DNA of 47,753 nucleotides from Prevotella sp. GTDB lineage: Bacteria; Bacteroidota; Bacteroidia; Bacteroidales; Bacteroidaceae. Shown here in pieces: positions 27,388 to 34,952 of this stretch. Made by a program: the position numbers and the translations under genes. The notes below the pieces were generated by a model. It was not told the DNA's origin and did no database searches. It saw only the letters and a list, made by a program, of their open reading frames with translations. The number at the start of each line of letters is the position of its first letter. Positions within the stretch are counted from its first letter, which is position 1. The stretch is from the NCBI GenBank assembly GCA_017645905.1, contig JAGCNO010000103.1, forward strand, positions 1 through 47,753, read 5' to 3'.

Positions 27388-27567
27388 GCACTTAACCTGA
27401 GGGGCGGTGTCTGGAAAACGGGACCCCTTAGCACCAAATAAGGCTGCAACACGCCAAAGCGTGTGCAAAGCTACTAAGGTGCTAAAGAGTCAGCCTACTC
27501 CAGGCCTCCTCTGCTCATGAACGAACTATCCCAAGAAAGAGTTTTCCAGACACCTTTGGTTAAGTGC
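27388..27567. other. 180-nt inverted-repeat element: structured RNA or mobile element remnant
   Basis: The ends GCACTTAACC (27388-27397) and GGTTAAGTGC (27558-27567) pair perfectly. Inside them GGTGTCTGGAAAAC (27406-27419) and GTTTTCCAGACACC (27541-27554) pair over 14 bp. Within the rod is a further stem, TTAGCACC with GGTGCTAA, capped by GCAACACGC/GCGTGTGC-type pairing, leaving a large asymmetric bubble. Total length and shape (closing stem, central bubble, apical stem-loop) resemble 6S-type RNA. A non-coding mobile element with inverted ends, or a structured leader of mod, remain possible. Confidence 0.5.
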
Positions 27568-27620
27568 GATTCAATAAGCCATGCATCATCGGCACGGGAT
27601 TTCTCCCCCGTTGCCGACTG

Positions 27621-27628
27621 CAAAGATA
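27621..27628 (-). promoter_or_regulatory. -7 box for the mod leader / structured element
   Basis: TATCTTTG followed by CAGTCGGC on the minus strand matches the -7 consensus. No good TTTG is at -33. A transcript from here would open with a hairpin (CGGCAACGGG with CCCGTGCCG, 27590-27618), pass through the 180-nt element and then enter mod. Confidence 0.5.
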
Positions 27629-27869
27629 CACAAAAAAGAATTAATACCGTTCTCCTTCGGCAAAAATCTGCGAAAAAAAACCATTATTTAACCGTTTTTG
27701 AGGATTATGCGGGCGGAACGGCTGGGATGAGTGGTTGAGACGAAACGTATAGATTAATTTCGCCAGAGGGTATCTGCAATAACGAACCTTAGTTCTGAAG
27801 GTGAGAAAGAGCCGTTTAAAGGCAGGTTTTAAACGTACCTTTAATAGGGAAAGGATAGGGGTGTTGTTG

Positions 27870-27949
27870 AAACTACGTCGTGGTTTATAGAAACTACGTC
27901 GTAGTTTGTACAAACGTCGTCGTGGTTTGTTAAAACGTCGTCGACGTTT
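27870..27949. promoter_or_regulatory. Array of four 17-bp palindromic operators, 21-bp spacing
   Basis: Near-palindromes AAACTACGTCGTGGTTT, AAACTACGTCGTAGTTT, AAACGTCGTCGTGGTTT and AAACGTCGTCGACGTTT start at 27870, 27891, 27912 and 27933, exactly 21 bp (two helical turns) apart. The second and fourth are essentially self-complementary. The last overlaps the -33 box of the HU-HIG promoter, so a protein bound there should block RNA polymerase. Cooperative binding along one DNA face is the natural reading. The HU-HIG protein is the obvious candidate ligand, which is inference. Confidence 0.8.
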
Positions 27950-27978
27950 TGACTTTTTCAAAAAAATGAGTACCTTTG
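27948..27978 (+). promoter_or_regulatory. Promoter of the HU-HIG gene
   Basis: TTTG at 27948-27951 and TACCTTTG at 27971-27978 with a 19-bp spacer. Predicted leader of about 58 nt before the ATG at 28043. Confidence 0.85.
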
Positions 27979-28042
27979 CATGTTGATAGGGGTGCGTATT
28001 GCCCATGTATATGTTTAACTGCCTAAAACACAACAGATTGTT

Positions 28043-28669
28043 ATGAATGCAAAGTATGTGAAGAAGGAGATTGCCGACCTGAACGGCACTGGCCGCACGC
28101 AGGCCTACTACAAGATGCAGACCACGCCGATGAGCTATGATGAGTTTGTCGATATGTGCTGCCGCGAAGGAGCCATGAGTCGCGATGCTATCAAGGGCGT
28201 GCTCACCCTGGTTGCCGAGAAGATGGCACTGTCGATGGCCGAGGGTCACTCGGTGAAGATTGGCGGCATCGGCACGTTCTCGGCCAAGCTGGGCGTGCGC
28301 AGCGACCTGCTGCCCGATGCTTTCGAGCCGGGCGAGCACCGCCACTATGCTGGTGCCGTCGAGGTGAAGGGTGTGTCGTACAGGGCAGATAATGACCTTG
28401 TGGCCAGCTGTGCTGACAAGTGCCACCTGGAGAGCGGCGGCGTGAGCCGTCTGAAAAAACCTAAGACATCGTTGGAGGAACGCGCGGAGATGGCGCGTCA
28501 GTATCTGCGTAAACACCCGCTGATGCGCGTGGCCGACTATGCCATGCTGACGAAACAGTCGCACACCTCGGCGGGCACCGAGCTTCGACGCCTTGCCGCC
28601 AACCCCTCGACGGGCATTACTTTTACCGGCAGCGGCAGTCATAAGTACTATATCCTCAGCAGGAAATAG
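28043..28669 (+). CDS. HU-HIG family DNA-binding protein with C-terminal winged helix
   Basis: In this 208-aa protein residues 1-125 are an HU/IHF-like domain (MNAKYVKKEIADLNGTGRTQAYYKMQ is not HU core, but DEFVDMCCREGAMSRDAIKGVLTLVAEKM and GHSVKIGGIGTFSAKLG are the HU helices and beta arm start). The C-terminal part (about 148-208, EERAEMARQYLRKHPLMRVADYAMLTKQSHTSAGTELRRL) looks like a winged HTH. This matches the Bacteroidota HU-HIG class (HU fused to wHTH). Such proteins bind DNA; their cellular roles are little known. The gene stands alone, with four palindromic operators at its promoter that point to autoregulation. Confidence 0.75.
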   Translation: MNAKYVKKEIADLNGTGRTQAYYKMQTTPMSYDEFVDMCCREGAMSRDAIKGVLTLVAEKMALSMAEGHSVKIGGIGTFSAKLGVRSDLLPDAFEPGEHRHYAGAVEVKGVSYRADNDLVASCADKCHLESGGVSRLKKPKTSLEERAEMARQYLRKHPLMRVADYAMLTKQSHTSAGTELRRLAANPSTGITFTGSGSHKYYILSRK

Positions 28670-28723
28670 GCAGGTTTAATATTTTTTTGCACTCTCCGTT
28701 GTTATGGTTTGGGAAATATTGTG

Positions 28724-28731
28724 TAACTTTG
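28724..28731 (+). promoter_or_regulatory. -7 box for nrdD
   Basis: TAACTTTG followed by CACCC fits the -7 consensus. The -33 position is weak (GTTG at 28698-28701). It predicts an nrdD leader of about 119 nt, which contains A/T-rich sequence with GTTTTCC/GGAT-type short pairings but no recognised NrdR box. Confidence 0.55.
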
Positions 28732-28855
28732 CACCCAAATTGTCGTCCGTTTTGGATAACTTTTTAAAAATGAAAATCGAAAAAGTTTTCCAAAACGTAC
28801 AACCCAGGACTGAAAATCAAACATAGTAATACTCAAAGAAATATAACCCAAAACA

Positions 28856-30949
28856 ATGGAAATCAAGAATTTCACGATCACCAAGCGTGACGGTTCGAAA
28901 GACCGTTTCTCGCTCGACAAAATCATGAACGCTGTGGTAAAAGCGTTCGAAAGCGTAGAAGAACCTGCAGACCTCGGCACCATATCACGTGTGCTGAATC
29001 ACCTCGACATTCACGACGACATCACCGTGGAGGAGATTCAGAACCAGGTGGAGGAGGCTCTGATGAAGGAGGGCTTCTATCGCGTAGCGAAGTCGTTTAT
29101 CCTCTATCGCCAGGAGCATACCGAGGACCGCGAGACTTTGGAGAAGATGATGTTCCTCTCGGAGTACATGGAGAGTGCCAACGCCGCCAGCAGCTCGAAG
29201 TTTGACGCCAACGCCAACGTGGAGCACAAGAACATTGCCACGCTCATAGGCGAACTGCCTAAGTCGAACTTCATCCGCCTGAACCGCCGACTGCTGACCG
29301 AGCGCTGCAAGAAGATGTATGGCAAGGACCTGGCCGACCGCTACATCGACATGCTCACACACCATTTTATATATAAGAACGACGAGACGAGCCTCGCCAA
29401 CTACTGTGCCTCGATCACGATGTACCCCTGGCTCATCAGCGGCACGAAGTCCATTGGCGGCAACTCTACGGCGCCCACAAACCTGAAGTCGTTCTGCGGC
29501 GGATTCGTCAACATGGTGTTCATGGTCAGCTCGATGCTGGCAGGTGCCTGCGCCACGCCCGAGTTCCTCATGTACATGAACTACTTCATCGGCAAGGAAT
29601 TTGGCCCCGACTACTGGAAGCGTGCCGACGAGGTGGTAGACCTCTCGCTGAAGAAGCGCACGCTCGACAAGGTCATCACCGACTACTTTGAGCAGATTGT
29701 CTACTCGCTGAACCAGCCCACCGGTGCCCGTAACTATCAGGCTGTGTTCTGGAACGTGGCCTATTATGACCGCTATTACTTCGAGAGCATCTTCGGAGGC
29801 TTCTATTTCCCCGACGGCTCGCAGCCCGACTGGGACGGCCTTTCCTGGCTGCAGAAACGTTTCATGAAGTGGTTCAACAAGGAGCGCACGAAGACCATGC
29901 TCACCTTCCCCGTCGAGACGATGGCCCTGCTCACCGACAAGGAGGGCAACTGTTTAGACGAGGAGTGGGGTGACTTCACCGCCGAGATGTACAGCGAGGG
30001 ACACTCGTTCTTCACCTACATGAGCGACAATGCCGACTCGCTCTCCAGCTGCTGCCGTCTGCGCAATGAGATTACGGACAACGGCTTCTCCTATACGCTC
30101 GGCGCAGGAGGTGTCTCGACAGGTTCGAAGAGCGTGCTCACCATCAACCTGAACCGCTGCATACAGTATGCCGTGAACCACAAGATGCCCTACCTGCAAT
30201 ATCTGGGCGACGTCATCGACCTCTGACACAAGGTACAGCTGGCCTATAACGAGAACCTCAAGGAGCTGCAGCAGAACGGTATGCTTCCGCTCTTCGACGC
30301 CGGCTACATCAACATCGGACGCCAGTACCTCACCATCGGCATCAACGGCCTGGTGGAGGCTGCCGAGTTCATGGGTCTGAAGATTAGCCCCAACGACGAC
30401 TACCTCCACTTCGTGCAGGGTATTCTTGGCCTGATAGAGAAGTACAACCGCCAGTACCGCACAAAGGACGTGATGTTCAACTGCGAGATGATTCCCGCAG
30501 AGAACGTCGGTGTGAAGCACGCCAAGTGGGACCGCGAGGACGGCTATTTCGTGCCACGCGATTGCTATAACAGCTACTTCTACGTCGTGGAAGACGACTC
30601 GCTGACCATTCTCGACAAGTTCAAGCTGCACGGCGCTCCCTACATCGAGCACCTTACGGGTGGCTCAGCCCTGCACATGAATCTTGAGGAACACCTCTCG
30701 AAGGAGCAGTACCTGAAGCTCCTGCAGGTCGCAGCCAAGGAGGGATGCAATTACTTTACCTTTAATATTCCCAACACCGTGTGCAATGACTGCGGACATA
30801 TCGACAAGCGCTACCTGAAGGAGTGCCCCAAATGCAAGTCGCATAACGTGGACTACATGACCCGCATCATCGGCTACCTGAAGCGCATTTCCAACTTCTC
30901 ACAGGCACGACAGGAGGAGGCTGCACGCCGTTACTATGCTTCTGCATAA
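28856..30949 (+). pseudogene. nrdD: Anaerobic ribonucleotide reductase NrdD, interrupted by in-frame UGA
   Basis: Two reading frames in the same phase form one 697-codon NrdD split by TGA at codon 457 (30224-30226). The first part has the ATP-cone (about 5-95) and the SSCCRLR active-site cysteines (C399-C400). The second continues without loss (HKVQLAYNENLKELQQNGMLPLFDAGYI), with four zinc cysteines (643, 646, 657, 660) and the glycyl-radical site GYLKRISN (G673). The enzyme makes dNTPs without oxygen and is normally essential in anaerobes. A single substitution (for example TGC or TGT to TGA) explains it; sequencing error, a nonsense mutation or recoding are the options. nrdG, usually adjacent, is absent. 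Confidence 0.85.
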
Positions 30950-30977
30950 CTCCCATAACTCCCAAATAAGTATCAAC

Positions 30978-31787
30978 ATGAAGACAATCATCGCAACAGT
31001 CCTGCTGGCCGCTATATGCATGACGGCCAACGCACAGATAGGAAAGGTCCTGAACAAAGTGATTCGGCAGACCGAGGAGGTGGTGAACGAGGCCGTAAAC
31101 AAGGTTACGGAGACTGCCGAGAACATCGCCAATGTTGCCGAGAAGGAGGTGCGCGACGTCCTCAACGACGAGGACAGCCTGCTCTACGGCGACCACAAGT
31201 ACTCCATGCAGGGTAATATCGCCGCCGACAAGTATCGCAGGAATGGCTTTGGCATCGTGACGTTCACCTACATCCCCTCCAACTACGAGGAGTTCAAGGC
31301 CGTCTACACCAATTTCCTGGGCAAGACAGCCTTTGGGGCTGCCGCAATGATGCCTATGGCTATGGAAATGTATGCCCGCGACCGCGAGGTGGGCCGTCAG
31401 TGCATCGAGCTGCTCTGCTATCCCTCGAACGTGAACAGCGTCATCTCCATCATTAAGGAGAAGTTCGGCTCCAATCCCAACGACAGCTATGGCCAGCGCT
31501 ATCTGCCCGCTGCTTCGCTGAAGGGGGCAACGCCCGAAAACGCCTATCAGCCCGAAAGGCCCTATACCGTGCAGATGGAGGCCAGCGTGAACCAGCACCA
31601 GGAGCTTAAGATTACCGGTAGCGGCACCGTCCTATACCTCTATATAATGGGTGGCGGATGGGATACGCACCAGCGCTCCGTGGAGGTCATCAAGCAGCCC
31701 GGCAAAGACCTTTATCAGGTCTTCAATTGCCCTTCGCTCTACACTGGCTGCAAGCAGATTGTCGGCACCTGGGCAGGACTGGAGTAA
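30978..31787 (+). CDS. Secreted DUF6935-type protein
   Basis: The start is the internal ATG giving the signal peptide MKTIIATVLLAAICMTANA. After a helical stretch (IGKVLNKVIRQTEEVVNEAVNKVTETAENIANVAEKEV, amphipathic and coiled-coil-like), the main domain contains YLPAASLKGATPENAYQPERPYTVQM, which fits my recollection of the DUF6935 signature. The function is unknown; the protein is periplasmic or secreted. It begins 28 nt after nrdD where nrdG would be expected, and its 3' end overlaps the convergent DUF1460 gene by 65 bp. Confidence 0.6.
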   Translation: MKTIIATVLLAAICMTANAQIGKVLNKVIRQTEEVVNEAVNKVTETAENIANVAEKEVRDVLNDEDSLLYGDHKYSMQGNIAADKYRRNGFGIVTFTYIPSNYEEFKAVYTNFLGKTAFGAAAMMPMAMEMYARDREVGRQCIELLCYPSNVNSVISIIKEKFGSNPNDSYGQRYLPAASLKGATPENAYQPERPYTVQMEASVNQHQELKITGSGTVLYLYIMGGGWDTHQRSVEVIKQPGKDLYQVFNCPSLYTGCKQIVGTWAGLE

Positions 31788-32604
31788 GCCTGATGACCCT
31801 GATGCCGGTGTGGGAGGGATGCTTTGCCAGATACTGCCATAAGGTCATGGGTTCCTCAACCACCTTTTTGTGGATCTGTGAGGCATTGAAGAGGTGAAGG
31901 CCGTCTTTGCGCCACACGGCAAAACCGAGGTGGGCGATGTCGAGGCCGGGCTTGGAGCAGGTGATGGCCAAGATATCGCCATCGTGAATGAACTGCCGAA
32001 GCAACCTGTTATCAGGTTTGTTGTCTTTGGGAATATAGCGGTATTGCCGCCCTGTGAGATTTTTCTCCTGGGCGGCAATTTGTTTCACCATCTCAGGATG
32101 TTGGCGAAGGGCCTTGTATGCCTGGGGGTGCATGCTCATGTAGTTAAGGTTGAGCTTCTGAATGGCGGTGAATGGCGGTCTCTCTGACGTGATTTCCTCC
32201 ACAAGCCCCATTGCAGCATTGTCTTCTATCCAGTCGCTGAAATAGTGCAAGCGGCTGGGGTAGCCGTAGAGTTTTCCTTGCCGGTAGCGCAGCTGTTGCA
32301 GGTGGTGGCAGAAGGAGTGGAAGTCTCGTTTCCCCTCGCGAGCCGTCATCGTCAATGCACAGACGGTCTCCACAAGCGTCGTGCAGTCTAACTGTCGCAG
32401 GTTCACTACCAGTTGCTCCTTGTCGTTTACCTCTAACGTCTGGCCTACGTAGGGCTTTCCTAACAACTGGCGGGCATAATAGAGCGTTGTGGTGTCGCCG
32501 CTGGCTAAAAGCCGCTCCACTACTATGCTGTCAGATACCTCCGCCAAGCCTTTCGAAGAGAAGGAAAGCAATAATAGGAAAAGGGCAATTATTCTTGTGT
32601 TCAT
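31723..32604 (-). CDS. DUF1460 (NlpC/P60-like) cell-wall amidase
   Basis: The 293-aa protein has a signal peptide (MNTRIIALFLLLLSFSSKGLA). QLDCTTLVETVCAL carries the catalytic Cys and DIAHLGFAVWR the His of the DUF1460 fold, a papain-like N-acetylmuramoyl-L-alanine amidase-type family. The expected role is peptidoglycan turnover in the periplasm. The last 20 residues (PRCRQSACSQCRAKGN, Cys/Arg-rich) lie in the segment overlapping the opposite-strand DUF6935 gene and may be an extension past an ancestral stop. Its start overlaps the stop of the DUF4421 gene (ATGA, 32601-32604), so the two are coupled. Confidence 0.75.
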   Translation of the reverse strand: MNTRIIALFLLLLSFSSKGLAEVSDSIVVERLLASGDTTTLYYARQLLGKPYVGQTLEVNDKEQLVVNLRQLDCTTLVETVCALTMTAREGKRDFHSFCHHLQQLRYRQGKLYGYPSRLHYFSDWIEDNAAMGLVEEITSERPPFTAIQKLNLNYMSMHPQAYKALRQHPEMVKQIAAQEKNLTGRQYRYIPKDNKPDNRLLRQFIHDGDILAITCSKPGLDIAHLGFAVWRKDGLHLFNASQIHKKVVEEPMTLWQYLAKHPSHTGIRVIRLTPVLPRCRQSACSQCRAKGN

Positions 32605-33713
32605 AAAGCGTCTTTTTGTCGGTATTTCTTCTTCAGCAGGAAGTTAAAGCCCACATAGACGTTCCACGAGCCGAAAGTGTTGTTGGTGGAGAAGCGGGGC
32701 TTGTGGTAGTTGTTAGAGTGGAGGATAACGCTCGTGCCGGCATACCAGCGCATACAGTTGTACACCAGCCCAAAGCGTCCGATGCCGTCAATGTTGACAT
32801 CGCGGAAGGAGAAGTCTTTCAGGCCGCCGATGACATTTCCCGAACTGTACTTGTAGGCCAGGGCCGCCTGCAGAGAGGCTCCCAGGAGCCAGTTCTTGGC
32901 GAACACCCAGTTGTAGGCATAGCCGGCAGAGAGGTTGATGTCGTGATAGCTTGCACTGTTGAACATCAGGCCGCTGTCCAGCTTCACCGCACCCCTTCCT
33001 AAGCGCTCGTCGATGACACGCTGCAGCCGGTCGTGATCCAGTTCGACGGAGTTACGCGTGTAGCCCACGCCGGCCATCCATGAGCCGCAGCTTATCTTCT
33101 GGATGGTGCTTTGGGCGAAAGCTGCTGGGTATGAGAACTTTCCGTGGTTAAAGATATAATAGACGTTGAAGCCCGTAATGCCAGCCTTCAGACCGTCGAA
33201 GGGCACGTTGTTGAGCGGACTTGCGTCTACGTTGTCGCCAAAGTCGGCATCACGCAGCTTATACTCACTGCCCGTGCGGCGGTAGAAGAGGTCGAGGCCT
33301 ATCTGCGAACTGTAAATACTCAGGTCGAGTTCCTGCTTTATCTTGCTGAGATTGATGTTGCCCAGTTCGAAGGTATAGCCGGCGAAGATCCATTTCCATC
33401 CGAAGTAGGGGCCTACGCGGAGGTTCATGTCGGGGGCAAAGGCTATTCTCTGCCTGTCGCTGCCCGCAGTGCTGAGTGAGTAGTGGTCGTAGGCGTAGGT
33501 GCCCTGTAGCATGACGGTGAAGATATAGTGCTGGGGCTCAATGTAGTCTGTGTTCAGTCTGTCGAACTCTCTGACGGTGCGGCGTACGTAGCCGAGCTTG
33601 CGCGGTTGCTCCTCCACAACGGTTGAGTCGCTCCTTACGACCGATGTGTCTGCAGGCTCCTGTGCCGAACTGACCACACTTACAAATAATAATATGAATA
33701 GTATTAACCTCAA
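32601..33713 (-). CDS. DUF4421 outer-membrane-associated protein
   Basis: The 370-aa protein has a signal peptide (MRLILFILLFVSVVSSAQ) and long alternating strand-like segments (FAPDMNLRVGPYFGWKWIFAGYTFEL, FDGLKAGITGFNVYYIFNHGKFSYPAAF, SWNVYVGFNFLLKKKY), fitting an outer-membrane barrel. The text FDRLNTDYIEPQHYIF and YYIFNHGKFSYPAAFAQST fits what I recall of DUF4421. The only usable start in frame is TTG, as no ATG gives the signal peptide. It is followed by and coupled to the DUF1460 amidase, suggesting a joint envelope role. Confidence 0.65.
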   Translation of the reverse strand: MRLILFILLFVSVVSSAQEPADTSVVRSDSTVVEEQPRKLGYVRRTVREFDRLNTDYIEPQHYIFTVMLQGTYAYDHYSLSTAGSDRQRIAFAPDMNLRVGPYFGWKWIFAGYTFELGNINLSKIKQELDLSIYSSQIGLDLFYRRTGSEYKLRDADFGDNVDASPLNNVPFDGLKAGITGFNVYYIFNHGKFSYPAAFAQSTIQKISCGSWMAGVGYTRNSVELDHDRLQRVIDERLGRGAVKLDSGLMFNSASYHDINLSAGYAYNWVFAKNWLLGASLQAALAYKYSSGNVIGGLKDFSFRDVNIDGIGRFGLVYNCMRWYAGTSVILHSNNYHKPRFSTNNTFGSWNVYVGFNFLLKKKYRQKDAL

Positions 33714-33734
33714 TTCAACGAACCACAGATATTT

Positions 33735-33781
33735 ATTTTAACCACGAATTTGACGAATTACACGAATTACACAAATTATAT
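33735..33781. repeat. 9-bp tandem repeats in the spacer before the DUF4421 gene
   Basis: Four units with a 9-bp period (ACGAATTTG, ACGAATTAC, ACGAATTAC, ACAAATTAT) fill most of the 74-bp gap between the oxidoreductase stop and the DUF4421 start. A related but different 9-bp tract is at 43951-43977. Confidence 0.7.
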
Positions 33782-33787
33782 CTTAAA

Positions 33788-34771
33788 TCAGTATTTCCCC
33801 AGTATTCGGTCTAAGGCCCAGTTCACGGGTGTAGCCGAGACGCTGGTGCAGGTGCAGACGGCGAGACCTTGCAGGTGCTCGCAGACGTTCTTGATGAGCG
33901 GGTACTGCACGTAGCTGGGGTTTTCGACGGTGAAGCGCTGTGTGCCCTCGCTGGTATGCAGCTCGATAGGGTCGTAGTTGAACACCGAGAAACTCACCAG
34001 CCCCTCGTTACCGATGATGAGTATGCGGTCCACGCGGGCGCTCTCATGGGCAACGAAGCACCAGGAACCGCTGCCTACCAGACCGTTCTCAAACTGGAAG
34101 ACGGCGCTCACCGTGTCCTCGGCCTTGTACAGTCCGCCACGGTTCGCACAGATGCCCCGAGCCTCGAGGATCACGCCGAACATCCATTGCAGCAGGTCGA
34201 GCTGGTGTGGAGCAAGGTCGTAGAAGTAACCACCGCCGGCAATCTCGGGCTGCAGCCGCCAAGGCAGCGTCTCAGGGTTGCCGTAGTCCAGCTCACGCGG
34301 CGGCCAGGCGAAGCGTATCTGCACATTCTGTACACGTCCGATGGTGCCCTGTTCCACGATTTCCTTCACCCGCTGGAAGTAAGGCAGGTAGCGGCGGTAA
34401 TAGGCCACGAAGCAGGGCACGCCTGTCTGCTCTGACACACGATTCACTCGGGCGCAGTCCTCGTAGTTCGACTCTAAGGGCTTCTCCACGTAGACAGGCT
34501 TCCCGGCGCGCATGGCCATGATGGCGTAGGTGGCGTGACTTGCCGGTGGAGTGGCCACGTAAATGGCGTTCACCTCCGGGTCGTTGATAAGCTCCTGGGC
34601 ATCGGTGTACCAGCGTGGCACACCATGACGTTGAGCATACGAGCGGGCTCTCTCTTCCGTGCGGCTCATCACGGCCACCACTTCAGAGCCGGGCACCATC
34701 CCAAAGGCGGGGCCGCTTTTCTTCTCGCAGACCTCACCGCAGCCTATGAATCCCCATTTAAGTAGTTTCAT
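33788..34771 (-). CDS. Gfo/Idh/MocA family oxidoreductase
   Basis: The 327-aa NAD(P)-dependent enzyme is of the glucose-fructose oxidoreductase/inositol dehydrogenase type. It has an N-terminal Rossmann fold with GFIGCGEVCEKKSGPAF, the VEKPLES motif (the Lys of EKP is catalytic), and a C-terminal alpha/beta domain with GGGYFYDLAPHQLDLLQWM, whose His lies in the usual substrate-site position. The substrate is probably a sugar, a sugar derivative or a cyclitol; sequence alone does not settle it. A minus-strand TATCTTTG at 34876-34869 is the likely -7 box, and the leader between it and the ATG is almost entirely heptad repeats. Confidence 0.82.
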   Translation of the reverse strand: MKLLKWGFIGCGEVCEKKSGPAFGMVPGSEVVAVMSRTEERARSYAQRHGVPRWYTDAQELINDPEVNAIYVATPPASHATYAIMAMRAGKPVYVEKPLESNYEDCARVNRVSEQTGVPCFVAYYRRYLPYFQRVKEIVEQGTIGRVQNVQIRFAWPPRELDYGNPETLPWRLQPEIAGGGYFYDLAPHQLDLLQWMFGVILEARGICANRGGLYKAEDTVSAVFQFENGLVGSGSWCFVAHESARVDRILIIGNEGLVSFSVFNYDPIELHTSEGTQRFTVENPSYVQYPLIKNVCEHLQGLAVCTCTSVSATPVNWALDRILGKY

Positions 34772-34779
34772 CTTGATTA

Positions 34780-34863
34780 GTTGAGAGTTTAGTGTTTAGA
34801 GTTGAGGGTTTAGGGTTTAGAGTTGAGAGTTAAGTGTTGAGAGTTTAGAGTTGATAGTTTAGA
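34780..34863. repeat. Twelve 7-bp tandem repeats in an mRNA leader
   Basis: Twelve consecutive heptads of the form GTTKAGN or GTTNAGN (GTTGAGA, GTTTAGT, GTTTAGA, GTTGAGG and so on) run without break. They sit between a minus-strand TATCTTTG box (34876-34869) and the oxidoreductase ATG (34771), so the transcript leader would consist of their complement (CTCAACT/CTAAACT type). Confidence 0.9.
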
Positions 34864-34913
34864 AAGTGCAAAGATAGTGTTTTTTTCGGAAACGCAAGAA
34901 AAAACATGATTTT

Positions 34914-34945
34914 TTTGTCAGTTTATTTAATTATTCGTAACTTTG
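34914..34945 (+). promoter_or_regulatory. Promoter of metF, near-leaderless
   Basis: TTTG at 34914-34917 and TAACTTTG at 34938-34945 with a 20-bp spacer. Only 7 nt separate the -7 box from the ATG at 34953, so the transcript should start at or next to the A of the start codon. Confidence 0.75.
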
Positions 34946-34952
34946 CACGCCA

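Noticed and set aside
27312-28042. tRNA or tmRNA gene in the gene-free region
   Set aside because: No cloverleaf with a T-loop GTTCRA motif and no tmRNA-like tag frame could be built.
27641-28642. 333-aa open frame on the minus strand
   Set aside because: It is antisense to the HU-HIG gene and its operators; its Arg/Lys-rich segment is the palindrome array translated.
30224-30280. Selenocysteine insertion in NrdD
   Set aside because: Only weak pairing (CAGCT with AGCTG) follows the UGA, and no Sec machinery is in the window; kept only as a lesser option in the finding.
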